From: Comamonas odontotermitis
Lineage (GTDB): Bacteria > Pseudomonadota > Gammaproteobacteria > Burkholderiales > Burkholderiaceae_C
Assembly: GCF_020080045.1 (NCBI RefSeq)
Contig: NZ_CP083451.1
Span: 3,893,001 to 3,957,000, forward strand
DNA: 64,000 bases
Direction: 5' to 3'
Shown here: one piece after another, positions 9,447-18,601 of the stretch
How the letters are laid out: each line of letters starts with the position of its first letter
Numbering within the stretch: the first letter of the stretch is position 1
Notes under the pieces: model-generated
Told to the model about the DNA's origin: nothing
Database searches by the model: none
The model's input: only the letters and a program-made list of their open reading frames with translations
Translations under genes and position numbers: made by a program

Positions 9447-10316
9447 ATGGAGACAAGACAGCCGGGCAGTGCCAAGGCAACTGCCCCTTTGTTGCAGGTA
9501 GATGGAGTCACGCTGGCGTTTGGCGGCGTCAAGGCGCTGTCAGGCGTGGGCTTTGGCGTGCAACCAGGCTCGATCACCGCCATCATCGGCCCCAATGGCG
9601 CGGGCAAGACCTCGCTGTTCAATACCATCTCGGGCTTTTACCGCCCTACCAGTGGCAGCATCCATTTCCAGGGCCAGGACATCACGCGCATTTCCGCGCC
9701 CCGCAGGGCAAAACTGGGCCTGGGGCGCAGCTTCCAGAACATTGCGCTGTTTCGCGGCATGACGGTGCTCGACAACATCAAACTGGGCCGCCACGCCCAC
9801 CTCAAGACCAATGTATTCGACGCCCTCTTCTACCTGGGCCGCGCCCGCCGGGAAGAAGCCGAACTGCGCCGTGATATTGAAGAGCGCATCATCGATTTCC
9901 TCGAAATCGACCACATCCGCCACGCGCCGGTGGCTGCCCTCTCGTACGGCCTGCAAAAGCGCGTGGAGATGGCGCGAGCCCTGGCCATGCAGCCGCAGAT
10001 TCTGATGCTGGACGAGCCCGTGGCCGGCATGAACCGCGAAGAAACCGAAGACATGGCACGCTTCATTCTGGACGTGCGCGCCGAATGGGGCGTCACGGTA
10101 CTGATGGTGGAGCACGACATGGGCATGGTGATGGACCTGTCCGATCACGTAGTGGTGCTGAACTTCGGACAGGTGATTGCCCAGGGCACGCCTGCCGTGG
10201 TGCAGGCAGACCCCGAAGTAGGCCGCGCCTACCTCGGGTCGGGCGATGTGGGCGAGTTGCGCAGCAAGCTCCAGGCCGCTACGCGCCCGGCTACCACAAC
10301 TTCAGGAGCCGCATGA
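9447..10316 (+). CDS. livG: Branched-chain-type ABC transporter ATP-binding protein (LivG)
   Basis: 289 aa. One of two cytoplasmic ATPases of an ABC importer of the branched-chain amino acid/organic acid (HAAT) type. Walker A 'GPNGAGKTSLFN' (about residues 49-60), signature 'LSYGLQKRVEMARAL' (Tyr in place of the usual second Gly), Walker B 'ILMLDEPVAGMN', and the LivG-type 'VEHDMGMVMDLSDHV'. GAGGAA precedes the ATG. First gene of the operon; its stop overlaps the livH start. The downstream CoA ligase and thiolase suggest a carboxylic acid substrate, not an amino acid. Confidence 0.92.
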   Translation: METRQPGSAKATAPLLQVDGVTLAFGGVKALSGVGFGVQPGSITAIIGPNGAGKTSLFNTISGFYRPTSGSIHFQGQDITRISAPRRAKLGLGRSFQNIALFRGMTVLDNIKLGRHAHLKTNVFDALFYLGRARREEAELRRDIEERIIDFLEIDHIRHAPVAALSYGLQKRVEMARALAMQPQILMLDEPVAGMNREETEDMARFILDVRAEWGVTVLMVEHDMGMVMDLSDHVVVLNFGQVIAQGTPAVVQADPEVGRAYLGSGDVGELRSKLQAATRPATTTSGAA

Positions 10317-11194
10317 TGGATTGGGCCTACCTGTTCGAGATCAGTCTGACGGGCTTGGCGAGCGGCGGCCTCTATGCGCTGGCGGCGCTCGCCTTCGTCA
10401 TGGTCTACAAGGCCACGCGCGTAGTCAATATCGCCATTGGCGAAATGCTGATGGCAGGCGGTTATCTGTTCTTCACCTTCGCCGCCATGTGGGCACTGCC
10501 ACTGTGGCTGGCCATTCCAGCCGCCGTGCTGGCCTGTGGCCTGCTCGGCGCGGTGATCGAGCGCACCATGATCCGCCCGCTGCTGGGCGAGCCGCCCATC
10601 TCCGTCTTCATGGTCACAGTCGGCCTGTCGTCGGTCTTGATTGGCCTGGTTGAAATGATCTGGACCGCTGACCAGCGCCGCCTGCCCGAGTTCATGCCCA
10701 ACCAGCCCATCATGGTGGGGGACGCCTTTCTCGCCCCCAAGGTGTTCTGGGGGGCGGTGATTGCGGCAGTCTTCATCGCGTGCGTGTTGCTGGTGTTCCG
10801 ATTCTGGCGCGGCGGCGTTGCGCTGCGGGCAACGGCCAGCGACCAGGCTGCCGCCTATTCGGTCGGCATCAATGTGCCACGCGTCTTTTCGCTGGCCTGG
10901 GTGGTGTCGGCCATGCTGGCAGCCATCTCCGGCATCATCGTCGGCTCCATTGGCGGCATCTCGTCGAGCATGGGCGTGTTTGGCCTGTCTGTACTGGTGG
11001 TGGTGATCGTGGGCGGCCTTGACAGCGTGCTGGGCGCCCTGGTCGGCGGCCTGATCATCGGGCTGGTGGAGGCGCTGGCAGGCGTCTACCTGGGCGGCGA
11101 GTACAAGCTGCTGGCCACCTTTGTCGTGCTGGTCATCATTCTGATGATCCGGCCCTATGGCCTGTTTGGCACGCACGAGATCGAACGTCTTTAA
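10313..11194 (+). CDS. livH: Branched-chain-type ABC transporter permease (LivH)
   Basis: 293 aa, highly hydrophobic, with 8 or so membrane helices. The start 'MMDWAYLFEISLTGLASGGLYAL' and the later 'FRFWRGGVALRATASDQAAA' loop (the EAA-like ATPase contact) are characteristic of LivH permeases. ATGA overlap with livG; the next gene follows after 12 nt. It forms the membrane channel with LivM. Confidence 0.93.
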   Translation: MMDWAYLFEISLTGLASGGLYALAALAFVMVYKATRVVNIAIGEMLMAGGYLFFTFAAMWALPLWLAIPAAVLACGLLGAVIERTMIRPLLGEPPISVFMVTVGLSSVLIGLVEMIWTADQRRLPEFMPNQPIMVGDAFLAPKVFWGAVIAAVFIACVLLVFRFWRGGVALRATASDQAAAYSVGINVPRVFSLAWVVSAMLAAISGIIVGSIGGISSSMGVFGLSVLVVVIVGGLDSVLGALVGGLIIGLVEALAGVYLGGEYKLLATFVVLVIILMIRPYGLFGTHEIERL

Positions 11195-11206
11195 GGGCAC
11201 AACACC

Positions 11207-12244
11207 ATGCGCATCGGAACCCTCAAAGAAAGCTATACCGCAGACGCCGCGCTGTTCGACTCGCGCACGCAAAAGATCTGGCTGGCCATAGCCTCCATGC
11301 TGCTCATGCTCTTTCCCTTTGTGGCCAGCGATTACTGGCTCTACCTGGCATGCCTTGTGGCCATCCATGTGGCAAGCACCACCGGTCTCAACATCCTGAC
11401 AGGCTACACCGGCCTGGTCAGCCTGGGCCAGGCAGCCTTCATGGGGCTGGGCGCCTACACGGTCGCCATTCTGCAAACCCGCTGGGGTACGCCGTTCGCA
11501 TTGAATCTGCTGGCTGGCGGCCTGGTAGCCATGGTGGGCGGCATCATCGTCGGTATTCCTTCGTTGCGCGTCAAGGGGCTGTATCTGGCAATTGCCACGA
11601 TTGCCGCGTCCTTCATCGCCCATTTTCTGTTTGCCAACCTCAAGATCACCGGTGGCACGGCAGGCATCTCCTTGCCGCCCGCGCGCATGCTGGGTATCGA
11701 TCTGGATACATCGTTCCGCCTGTACTGGCTGATCGTGCCGGTAACGGTGCTGATGCTGCTGGCTGCTGCCAACCTGTTCCGTACCCGCATCGGCCGCGCC
11801 TTTATCGCCATCCGTGACCGCGACATCTCGGCGGAGGTGCTGGGCATTCCGCTTCTGCGCTACAAGCTGCTGTCGTTTGGCCTGTCGTCGTTCTATGCAG
11901 GCGTGGCAGGCGGCCTGTGGGCGTACTTCTTTCGGGTGGTCACGCCCGAGAGCTTTCCGCTCACCATGTCCATCTTCTTTCTCGCCGCCATCATCGTGGG
12001 CGGCATGGGCTCCATCCTGGGCGGCATCCTGGGCGCAGTGTTCATGACCATGGTGCCCGAGTTGCTCAAGCTCATCGTCGACCTGCTGCCTGGCGGGGCG
12101 GAACTGACCGTCTTTCTCTCGCCCGTGCGCCTGATCATCTTCGGCGGGCTGATCATCGCCTTTCTGGTGTTCGAGCCGCTGGGGCTCGCAGAAATGTGGC
12201 GCCGTGTGCGGCGCTTCTTCCACCTGTGGCCTTTCCGCAATTGA
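11207..12244 (+). CDS. livM: Branched-chain-type ABC transporter permease (LivM)
   Basis: 345 aa. Typical LivM motifs: 'TGLNILTGYTGLVSLGQAAFMGLGAY' region (about residues 60-86), 'GIPSLRVKGLYLAIATIA', and 'RTRIGRAFIAIRDRDISAEVLGI', the cytoplasmic loop that contacts the ATPases. About ten hydrophobic segments. It pairs with LivH to form the inner-membrane pore. It ends 48 nt before the binding-protein gene. Confidence 0.94.
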   Translation: MRIGTLKESYTADAALFDSRTQKIWLAIASMLLMLFPFVASDYWLYLACLVAIHVASTTGLNILTGYTGLVSLGQAAFMGLGAYTVAILQTRWGTPFALNLLAGGLVAMVGGIIVGIPSLRVKGLYLAIATIAASFIAHFLFANLKITGGTAGISLPPARMLGIDLDTSFRLYWLIVPVTVLMLLAAANLFRTRIGRAFIAIRDRDISAEVLGIPLLRYKLLSFGLSSFYAGVAGGLWAYFFRVVTPESFPLTMSIFFLAAIIVGGMGSILGGILGAVFMTMVPELLKLIVDLLPGGAELTVFLSPVRLIIFGGLIIAFLVFEPLGLAEMWRRVRRFFHLWPFRN

Positions 12245-12292
12245 GTGGTGTGGGCCACTGATTTTCTCTCAACAGAATCACAGGAGACAAGC

Positions 12293-13480
12293 ATGGAGCA
12301 ACCACACATTTCGCTCAAGCGCCGCAATCTGATGCTGGGAGCCGCTGCGGCGGGCGTGGCGGCACTGACGCAGCCCTTGTCGGTGCTGGCCCAAGGCGCC
12401 GACGAGATCGTCATCGGCGGCTCGATTCCAATGACCGGCGTGTTCGCTTTTGCCGGGGTGGGCATCAATGCCGGCATGCAGGATTACGTGAAAATCGTCA
12501 ACGACGCAGGCGGCATCAAGGGCCGCAAGATCAGGTATGTACCCGAGGACACGGGCTACAAGGTCGATGTCTCGGTCGCCACCTTCAAGAAACTCACGAG
12601 CCAGAACAAGATCAATCTGTATTACGGTGACAGCACCGGCTTTGCCAAGACCATCAACCCGGAGCTGGATCGCAATGGCCAGATTCTGATGGCTGGCGCC
12701 TCGTTCGCATCCGAGCTGAACGACCCCAAGAAATATCCCAACCAGTTCCTCGTCGGGCCGGATTACACCGAGATGTTCGGTATTCTGCTCAAGCACATCG
12801 CCAAGGAAAAGCCAGGGGCCAAGGTCGCCTTCGTCTACTCGGATTCGGAATTCGGCCGTGACCCGATCGAAGCGAGCGAAGCCGCGGCCAAAAAGCTCGG
12901 CCTGTCGGTGCCGATCAAGATCATGACACCCGCTGGCAGCGTGGATGTCTCCACCGAAGTCATCAAGCTGCGCCGTGCCGCGCCCGACTACACTATCTTT
13001 CACGGCTATATCCTCGCGCCCATCCCGGAGTTCATCAACCAGGGCAAGCAGCAAGGCATGAAGAGCAAGTGGATGGGTACCTTCTGGACGATGGACAGCT
13101 CCACCGTCATGAAGATGGGCGAGGCCGCCGACGGCTTCATGGGTGTCATGCCTTTCCGCTACTACTACGACACCGAGAAAGCCCCGATGCTGGAGAAGAT
13201 TCGCGCCATGCGGCCCGAATACCAGAGCACCGCCTACGTCCAGGGCTTTCTGGCGGCCATGCTGTTCCTCGAATCCGCCAAGCGCTGCCTCGATGCCGGC
13301 AAGCCGCTGTCGGGCCCCAACCTGAAGGCTGCGCTCAACAGCCTCAAGGACTTCGACACCGGCGGCCTGATTGGCGTGCCCATCACCATCAGCGGCAACT
13401 CGATTCCGGTTGGCCGCGTCTACCAAGCCGATATGAAGGCCCAAAAAATGGTGGCTGCCTCTGATTGGATCAAGCTGTGA
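12293..13480 (+). CDS. ABC transporter periplasmic substrate-binding protein (LivK-like)
   Basis: 395 aa from the ATG preceded by AGGAG (an in-frame ATG-less extension to 12245 lacks a signal). The leader 'SLKRRNLMLGAAAAGVAAL' with RR before the hydrophobic core suggests a Tat-like or twin-Arg signal peptide, cleaved near VLAQG. The mature protein has the type I periplasmic fold opening 'IVIGGSIPMTGVFAFAG' seen in LivJ/LivK and in aromatic/fatty acid binding homologues. Ligand cannot be told from sequence; the operon points to a carboxylate that is then activated with CoA. Confidence 0.9.
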   Translation: MEQPHISLKRRNLMLGAAAAGVAALTQPLSVLAQGADEIVIGGSIPMTGVFAFAGVGINAGMQDYVKIVNDAGGIKGRKIRYVPEDTGYKVDVSVATFKKLTSQNKINLYYGDSTGFAKTINPELDRNGQILMAGASFASELNDPKKYPNQFLVGPDYTEMFGILLKHIAKEKPGAKVAFVYSDSEFGRDPIEASEAAAKKLGLSVPIKIMTPAGSVDVSTEVIKLRRAAPDYTIFHGYILAPIPEFINQGKQQGMKSKWMGTFWTMDSSTVMKMGEAADGFMGVMPFRYYYDTEKAPMLEKIRAMRPEYQSTAYVQGFLAAMLFLESAKRCLDAGKPLSGPNLKAALNSLKDFDTGGLIGVPITISGNSIPVGRVYQADMKAQKMVAASDWIKL

Positions 13481-13546
13481 ACTCCCCGCTGAGCGGCTGC
13501 GCAGCCTCCCTTTCTCACCCACCGCTTCGCGTGGCGGGAAGGAGAA

Positions 13547-13582
13547 CGGCACCCTTGCTGCGGTGCGGCCCTTGCTCGGCGC
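13547..13582 (+). repeat. Intergenic repeat copy 1 (livK-livF gap)
   Basis: 36-nt segment that matches 29 of 36 positions with 14545-14580; the two copies flank livF. It lies in a 165-nt GC-rich gap that also holds a CGCTTCGCGTGGCG hairpin-like stretch. No gene is evident in the gap. Confidence 0.5.
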
Positions 13583-13645
13583 TCCACGCTCAGGCTCTGC
13601 GGGTGCTCGCATCGCAGATCCGGCATGCACTGTGACGTTCTGCCC

Positions 13646-14473
13646 ATGACCATGACCGACGCTGGCTCAGACTACGTCCTCGAAGTGAACAACATCGAGG
13701 TCATCTACAACAAGGTGGTGCAGGCCTTGCGTGGCCTGTCGCTGGCAGTGCCGCGTGGGCAGATCGTGGCTCTGCTGGGCAGCAACGGCGCAGGCAAGAG
13801 CACCACGCTCAAGGCCGTATCGGGCTTGCTGGCGCTGGAGAATGGCGCGCTTGAATCAGGCACCGTTCGCTTCAACGGCGCCAGCACCGCCGGTATTGCG
13901 CCACAGCAGTTGGTGCGCCAGGGATTGAGCCATGTGATGGAAGGCCGCCGGGTGTTTGAAGACCTGACGGTGGAAGAAAACCTGCTGGCGTCCACCTATG
14001 CGCTTTCTGGCCGCCCGCAGGCCGCCAAGCCGGACTTTGACCTGGTCTACACCTACTTTCCGCGTCTGCACGAGCGGCGCAAGGGCCTGGCCGGCTACCT
14101 GTCGGGCGGAGAGCAGCAGATGCTTGCCATTGGCCGCGCGCTGATCGCACAGCCTGAGCTGATTCTGCTGGACGAGCCCTCGCTCGGCCTCTCTCCCAAG
14201 CTGACCGAGGATATCTTCAGCATCATCGCCCGCATCAACGCCGAACGCGGTACCTCCATGCTGCTGGTGGAGCAGAACGCCACTGTCGCGCTGGCCGTGG
14301 CGCACAGCGGCTACATCATGGAAAACGGCAAGATCGTGATCGACGGGACGGCCGAGCGCCTGGCCAGCGACCCGGATGTGCGCGAGTTCTATCTGGGCAT
14401 GGGCGGCGGAGGCGAGGCAAAGAGCTTCAAGGACATCAAGCACTACAAGCGCAGGAAAAGGTGGCTGTCTTGA
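13646..14473 (+). CDS. livF: Branched-chain-type ABC transporter ATP-binding protein (LivF)
   Basis: 275 aa from ATG 13646 (MTMTDAG); ATG 13625 and 13652 are alternatives and none has a good ribosome-binding site. Second ATPase of the importer: Walker A 'GSNGAGKSTTLK', signature 'LSGGEQQMLAIGRAL', Walker B 'LILLDEPSLGLSPKL', all as in LivF. The C-terminus is extended by a basic tail (HYKRRKRW) compared with E. coli LivF. Separated from livK and from the CoA ligase by repeat-bearing gaps but probably in the same transcription unit. Confidence 0.92.
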   Translation: MTMTDAGSDYVLEVNNIEVIYNKVVQALRGLSLAVPRGQIVALLGSNGAGKSTTLKAVSGLLALENGALESGTVRFNGASTAGIAPQQLVRQGLSHVMEGRRVFEDLTVEENLLASTYALSGRPQAAKPDFDLVYTYFPRLHERRKGLAGYLSGGEQQMLAIGRALIAQPELILLDEPSLGLSPKLTEDIFSIIARINAERGTSMLLVEQNATVALAVAHSGYIMENGKIVIDGTAERLASDPDVREFYLGMGGGGEAKSFKDIKHYKRRKRWLS

Positions 14474-14513
14474 AAGAACACACCCCTCAAGCGCTACGCG
14501 CCTTCCCTCCACA

Positions 14514-14580
14514 CCCGCATCGCAAAACGATGCGGGCAGGCGGACGGAGCCCTCGGTGCGGAGCGGCCCTTTCTCGGTGC
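14514..14580 (+). repeat. Hairpin plus intergenic repeat copy 2 (after livF)
   Basis: A perfect 9-bp stem with 5-nt loop, CCCGCATCG-CAAAA-CGATGCGGG arms at 14514-14522 and 14528-14536, is followed by the 36-nt repeat (14545-14580) shared with 13547-13582. No T-run follows, so it could stabilise mRNA ends or be a REP-like element and not a terminator. Confidence 0.5.
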
Positions 14581-14633
14581 CGCGCACCTGAGCCGTGCCA
14601 GTTTTTAGGAGTACGCCAGGCACGGCGTACTGG

Positions 14634-16466
14634 ATGAGCGCTATGAATCTTCCTGAACTCACCTTGCCACAGATGCTACGCCAGCGCGCCCGCACCGATG
14701 CGCAGCGCATCGCCATCCGGCAAAAGGATTTTGGCATCTGGAAGCCCATCAGCTGGGCGCGGTACCACGAGCGCGCCTGCCACTTCGGCCTGGGTCTGGC
14801 TGCCCTGGGCATGACGGAGCGCGGCCATGTCGGCGTGATTGCGGAGAACCGCATCGAATGGGTGCTGGCCCAGATGGGCGCCGGGTTGATCGGGGCCATC
14901 ACCGTGGGGGTCTACCCCACCAGCCCTACGGCCGAAGTGGCCTATGTGATTGGCCACGCCGATGTCGAGATCATGGTCTGCGAAGACCAGGAGCAGACGG
15001 ACAAGGTGCTGGAAGCACTGCCCAACCTGCCGCTGCTGAAAAAAATCATCGTGATGGAAACCAAGGGCCTGCGCAGCTTTGCTCCTGAGGTGCGCGCGAT
15101 GATCACAACATTTGACGAGGTGGAGAAGCTCGGCGCCGCCAACCGCCAGTACCACATCATCGACGAAGCCCTGGCCCGGCAGGCGTTCGATGACATCGGG
15201 CTGATGATCTACACCTCGGGCTCCACTGGCAAGCCCAAGGGCGCGATGATCTCGTGGCGCAACATGCGCGGTGTGGCGCCCGGCATCATCGAGCGCCTGC
15301 AGCTCGATATGCGCACGACGCACCTGTCCTACCTGCCGCTGTGCCATGTGGCAGAGCAGATGCTCACCACCTTCTGCCCCATCTATCTGGGCTCGCAGGT
15401 CAATTTCGGCGAATCCATCCGCACCGTGCAGGAAGACCTGCGCGAGGTCGCGCCCAGCATGTTCCTGGGTGTACCTCGCATCTGGGAAAAGCTCCATGCC
15501 GCCATCACCATCAAGATGATGGAGACTGGCCGCCTGCGCAGGGCGCTGTACGCCAAGGCCTATGCGGCCTGCGCGCCGTTGGCCGAAAAGCCCCGCAGCC
15601 GCTGGACCGGTGGCGAGCGGCTGCGCTTTGCCGCCAGCTACTGGCTGGTCTTCAGGGCGCTGCAGAACTTCATCGGCCTGCGCGAAGCCAAGGTAGCGCT
15701 CACCGGTGCCGCCCCTATTCCACCCGATGTCGTGCGGTACTTTCGCGTGCTGGGTGTGCCGCTGATCGAGGTCTATGGACTCACCGAATCGACCGGCATG
15801 ATCACCGGGCACCGGCTGGACGATGTCATAGTGGGCACCGTGGGGCCAGTCACGCAAGGCGTGGAATACCGTCTTGGCCAGGCGGGCGCTGCGGACGACA
15901 GCAGCCAGGGTGAGCTGCAGATCAAGGGCGATATGGTGTTTGCCGGTTATTACAAGAACCCCGAGGCTACCGCCCAATCCATCCAGAATGGCTGGCTGCA
16001 CACGGGCGATGTGGTGCGCGAGGTGCAAGGCCAACTCAAGATCGTCGACCGTCTCAAGGACATCATGATCACTGCTGGCGGCAAGAACCTGACGCCATCC
16101 GAGATCGAGAACACGATGAAGGGCAGCCCCTACATCAAGGAATGCATCATCGTGGCCGAAGGCCGCAAGTTTGTTGCAGCGCTGGTGCAGATCGACTATG
16201 AAACCGTCGGCAAATGGGCCGAGGCCCAGCGCCTGCCATTCACCCACTTCCGCTCGCTGGTCGATGCGCCGGAGGTACGCGCACTGATCGATGCAGAAAT
16301 CAGCCATGGCAACCACCGACTCGCCCAGGTCTCGCAGATCCGCAAGTTCCACCTCTTGCAGAAGGAGCTGGATCACGACGACGGCGAAGTGACCGCAACC
16401 ATGAAGGTGCGCCGCACCAGTATCTACAAGACCTATGCGCAAGAGATCGAGGCACTGTACCAGTAG
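14634..16466 (+). CDS. AMP-forming acyl-CoA synthetase (long-chain FadD/FAA type)
   Basis: 610 aa from ATG 14634 (MSAMNLPEL); an upstream GTG at 14595 is less likely. Activates a carboxylic acid to its CoA thioester via an acyl-AMP. Motifs of the ANL superfamily: 'MIYTSGSTGKPKGAMISW' (P-loop), 'VYGLTESTGMITG', 'NGWLHTGDV', 'DRLKDIMITAGGKNLTPSEIE'; the catalytic lysine region near the C-terminus is degenerate as in long-chain (FAA-like) members. Position after an acid importer and before beta-oxidation enzymes supports a role in making the acyl-CoA in the cytoplasm. Chain length or aromatic nature is not determined. Confidence 0.9.
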   Translation: MSAMNLPELTLPQMLRQRARTDAQRIAIRQKDFGIWKPISWARYHERACHFGLGLAALGMTERGHVGVIAENRIEWVLAQMGAGLIGAITVGVYPTSPTAEVAYVIGHADVEIMVCEDQEQTDKVLEALPNLPLLKKIIVMETKGLRSFAPEVRAMITTFDEVEKLGAANRQYHIIDEALARQAFDDIGLMIYTSGSTGKPKGAMISWRNMRGVAPGIIERLQLDMRTTHLSYLPLCHVAEQMLTTFCPIYLGSQVNFGESIRTVQEDLREVAPSMFLGVPRIWEKLHAAITIKMMETGRLRRALYAKAYAACAPLAEKPRSRWTGGERLRFAASYWLVFRALQNFIGLREAKVALTGAAPIPPDVVRYFRVLGVPLIEVYGLTESTGMITGHRLDDVIVGTVGPVTQGVEYRLGQAGAADDSSQGELQIKGDMVFAGYYKNPEATAQSIQNGWLHTGDVVREVQGQLKIVDRLKDIMITAGGKNLTPSEIENTMKGSPYIKECIIVAEGRKFVAALVQIDYETVGKWAEAQRLPFTHFRSLVDAPEVRALIDAEISHGNHRLAQVSQIRKFHLLQKELDHDDGEVTATMKVRRTSIYKTYAQEIEALYQ

Positions 16467-16497
16467 TCTCATGGATGGCTGCAGCGCCACTCCCAAA

Positions 16498-16525
16498 AGC
16501 GCATCCAGCTATTAATTCAGGAGCA
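16498..16525 (-). repeat. Dispersed AT-core element (reverse orientation)
   Basis: GCGCATCCAGCTATTAATT is the reverse complement of the window's AT-core element (ATTAATAGCTGGATGCGC). It overlaps the region just upstream of the AGGAG ribosome-binding site of the next gene. Confidence 0.5.
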
Positions 16526-16529
16526 AAAC

Positions 16530-17312
16530 ATGACATCCACCGCGCCCTTGCTCATCCGACGGCAGGCAGGCATCGTCACCCTGCAGTTCAACCGCCCTGA
16601 AGCATTCAATGCACTGAATGTGGAATTGGCTCAGGAATTTGCCGCCGCAATGCGCTCGCTGTCTGCCGACCAGGGACTGCGCGCTCTGGTGCTGCAAGGC
16701 GCAGGCAAGGCTTTCATCGCAGGCGGCGACCTGGCCACCCTGCAGGCCAACCCCACGCAAGGCGCCCAGGATTTGCTGGATCCGTTGATCGAAGCGGCCA
16801 CCCTGATGCACCAGCTGCACGTCCCCATCATCGCCCAGGTACATGGCGCCGTGGCAGGCGCCGGCCTGTCTCTGATGATGCTGTGCGATTTTGTGCTGGC
16901 CGCGCAAGGAACACGCATGAATCTGGCCTACATCAATATCGGCGCCAGCTGCGACATTGGCGCATCGTGGACATTGCCGCGCCTCGTGGGCCTGCGCCGC
17001 GCGCTGGAAATTGCGATGCTGGGCGAAAACCTCGACGCCGACGAAGCGCTGCGCCTGGGCCTGGTCAACCGCGTGGTGCCTGCTGCGGAGCTGCAGGCCG
17101 CCACCAACGCCCTGGCAGAGCGGCTGGCCAATGGCCCTACTCAGGCCTATGCGCAAATGCGGCGCCTGATGCGCGGTGGTTTCGAGCGCGATCTGCCCAC
17201 GCAATTGCGTGCCGAAGGTGAAGCCTTTTTGCACTGTGCCCAAACGCATGACCTGCCCGAAGGCATCAACGCCTTTTTTGCCAAACGCCAGCCACAGTTC
17301 ATCGGCGCCTGA
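16530..17312 (+). CDS. Enoyl-CoA hydratase/isomerase family protein (isomerase-like active site)
   Basis: 260 aa, crotonase fold. CoA-binding/oxyanion motifs are clear: 'GAGKAFIAGGDLATL' (about 57-71) and 'HGAVAGAGLSLMMLCDF' (about 105-121). The two catalytic glutamates of classical hydratases are missing: the first position is in 'GAGLSLMML', the second in 'MNLAYINIGAS'. Instead Asp142 in 'CDIGASWTLPRLVG' aligns with the Asp of PaaG-type isomerases ('PDSGGTW'). It is therefore more likely a double-bond or ring isomerase than a hydratase. AGGAG 7 nt before the ATG; 36 nt before the thiolase gene. Confidence 0.88.
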   Translation: MTSTAPLLIRRQAGIVTLQFNRPEAFNALNVELAQEFAAAMRSLSADQGLRALVLQGAGKAFIAGGDLATLQANPTQGAQDLLDPLIEAATLMHQLHVPIIAQVHGAVAGAGLSLMMLCDFVLAAQGTRMNLAYINIGASCDIGASWTLPRLVGLRRALEIAMLGENLDADEALRLGLVNRVVPAAELQAATNALAERLANGPTQAYAQMRRLMRGGFERDLPTQLRAEGEAFLHCAQTHDLPEGINAFFAKRQPQFIGA

Positions 17313-17348
17313 GTCACCCCGTCCTTTTGCATATCCTCGGAGTTCCCC

Positions 17349-18536
17349 ATGCCCCATCGTGATGTATTCGTCGCCAGTTGCGCCCGCACCGCCATCGGCA
17401 CTTTTGGCGGCAGCCTCAAGGACGTGCCCAACAGCCAATTGGCCACCATCGCCGTCAAGGCAGCCATTGAGCGTGCGGGCATCGCCGCCGATGCGGTCGG
17501 CCACGTGGTGATGGGCAATGTGATCCCCACCGACACCAAGGATGCCTATCTCGCGCGCGTGGCGGCCATCGATGCAGGCTGCCCGATCGAGACGCCCGCG
17601 ATGAACGTGAACCGCCTGTGCGGCTCGGGCCTGCAGGCGATCGTGTCGGCAGCGCAGGCCATTGGTTATGGCGACTGCGATGTGGCCGTCGCGGGCGGCA
17701 GTGAAAGCATGAGCCGGGGCCCCTATTTTGACCAGGCTGCGCGCTGGGGCCAACGCATGGGCGATGCCAGAAGCATCGACTACATGCTGGGCATCCTGCA
17801 TGACCCATGGCAGAAGATGCACATGGGCATCACCGCCGAAAACGTGGCCGAGCGCTACCGCATCAGCCGCACCATGCAGGATGCACTGGCTGCGCAAAGC
17901 CAGCAGCGTGCCGCCGCAGCCATTGCTGCAGGGTATTTCAAGGAGCAGATCACGCCCGTGCGGCTGGAAACCCGCAAGGGCACCACCGTGTTCGACACCG
18001 ATGAGCATGTCCGTGGAAGTACCAGCCCAGAGGTGCTGGCAGGCATGAAGCCCGCCTTCAAAAAGGATGGCGGCACAGTGACCGCCGGCAATGCCTCGGG
18101 CATCAACGACGGCGCGGCAGCCGTCACCCTGGTGGCTGGCGACCGGTTGGCTGCGCTGGGTATCCAGCCGCTGGCGCGCCTGGTAGGTTGGGCGCATGCG
18201 GGTGTGGAGCCTGCGTACATGGGTATCGGCCCCGTACCAGCTACACAAAAGCTCATGCAGCGCACCGGACTCACCGTGGGCGACATGGATGTGGTCGAAG
18301 CCAATGAAGCCTTTGCCGCCCAGGCCTGCGCAGTGATTCAGGAACTGGCGCTGGACCCTGCCAAGGTCAACCCTAATGGGTCAGGCATTTCGCTCGGCCA
18401 CCCGGTGGGCGCCACCGGCGCCATCATCACCACCAAGGCGATCTATGAGTTACACCGCACCGGTGGCCGCTACGCCCTGGTGACCATGTGCATTGGTGGA
18501 GGCCAGGGCATATCGGCGATTTTCGAACGGGTGTAA
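17349..18536 (+). CDS. Acetyl-CoA C-acyltransferase (thiolase)
   Basis: 395 aa. Catalyses thiolytic cleavage of 3-ketoacyl-CoA (or the reverse condensation). Active-site residues visible: nucleophilic Cys91 in '[13 protein letters not shown]', the '[18 protein letters not shown]' His near residue 350, and Cys in '[11 protein letters not shown]' near 380. Length and motifs match the degradative/biosynthetic thiolase family (BktB/PhaA-like). It completes the ligase-isomerase-thiolase set; no acyl-CoA dehydrogenase or 3-hydroxyacyl-CoA dehydrogenase is in the window. GGAG lies before the start. Confidence 0.93.
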   Translation: MPHRDVFVASCARTAIGTFGGSLKDVPNSQLATIAVKAAIERAGIAADAVGHVVMGNVIPTDTKDAYLARVAAIDAGCPIETPAMNVNRLCGSGLQAIVSAAQAIGYGDCDVAVAGGSESMSRGPYFDQAARWGQRMGDARSIDYMLGILHDPWQKMHMGITAENVAERYRISRTMQDALAAQSQQRAAAAIAAGYFKEQITPVRLETRKGTTVFDTDEHVRGSTSPEVLAGMKPAFKKDGGTVTAGNASGINDGAAAVTLVAGDRLAALGIQPLARLVGWAHAGVEPAYMGIGPVPATQKLMQRTGLTVGDMDVVEANEAFAAQACAVIQELALDPAKVNPNGSGISLGHPVGATGAIITTKAIYELHRTGGRYALVTMCIGGGQGISAIFERV

Positions 18537-18601
18537 ACGGTTGTACCTGCTATCGATATCCACAGTCAGCAAAGGATATTTGCCTAGGCAAGAATATCTG
18601 C

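Noticed and set aside
10229..12223. A 664-codon minus-strand frame over livH-livM
   Set aside because: Highly charged His/Gln/Asp composition is the antisense image of two permease genes; no start signal or domain.
14595..14633. GTG at 14595 as start of the acyl-CoA synthetase
   Set aside because: The extra 13 residues resemble no family N-terminus; the ATG at 14634 begins the conserved sequence.
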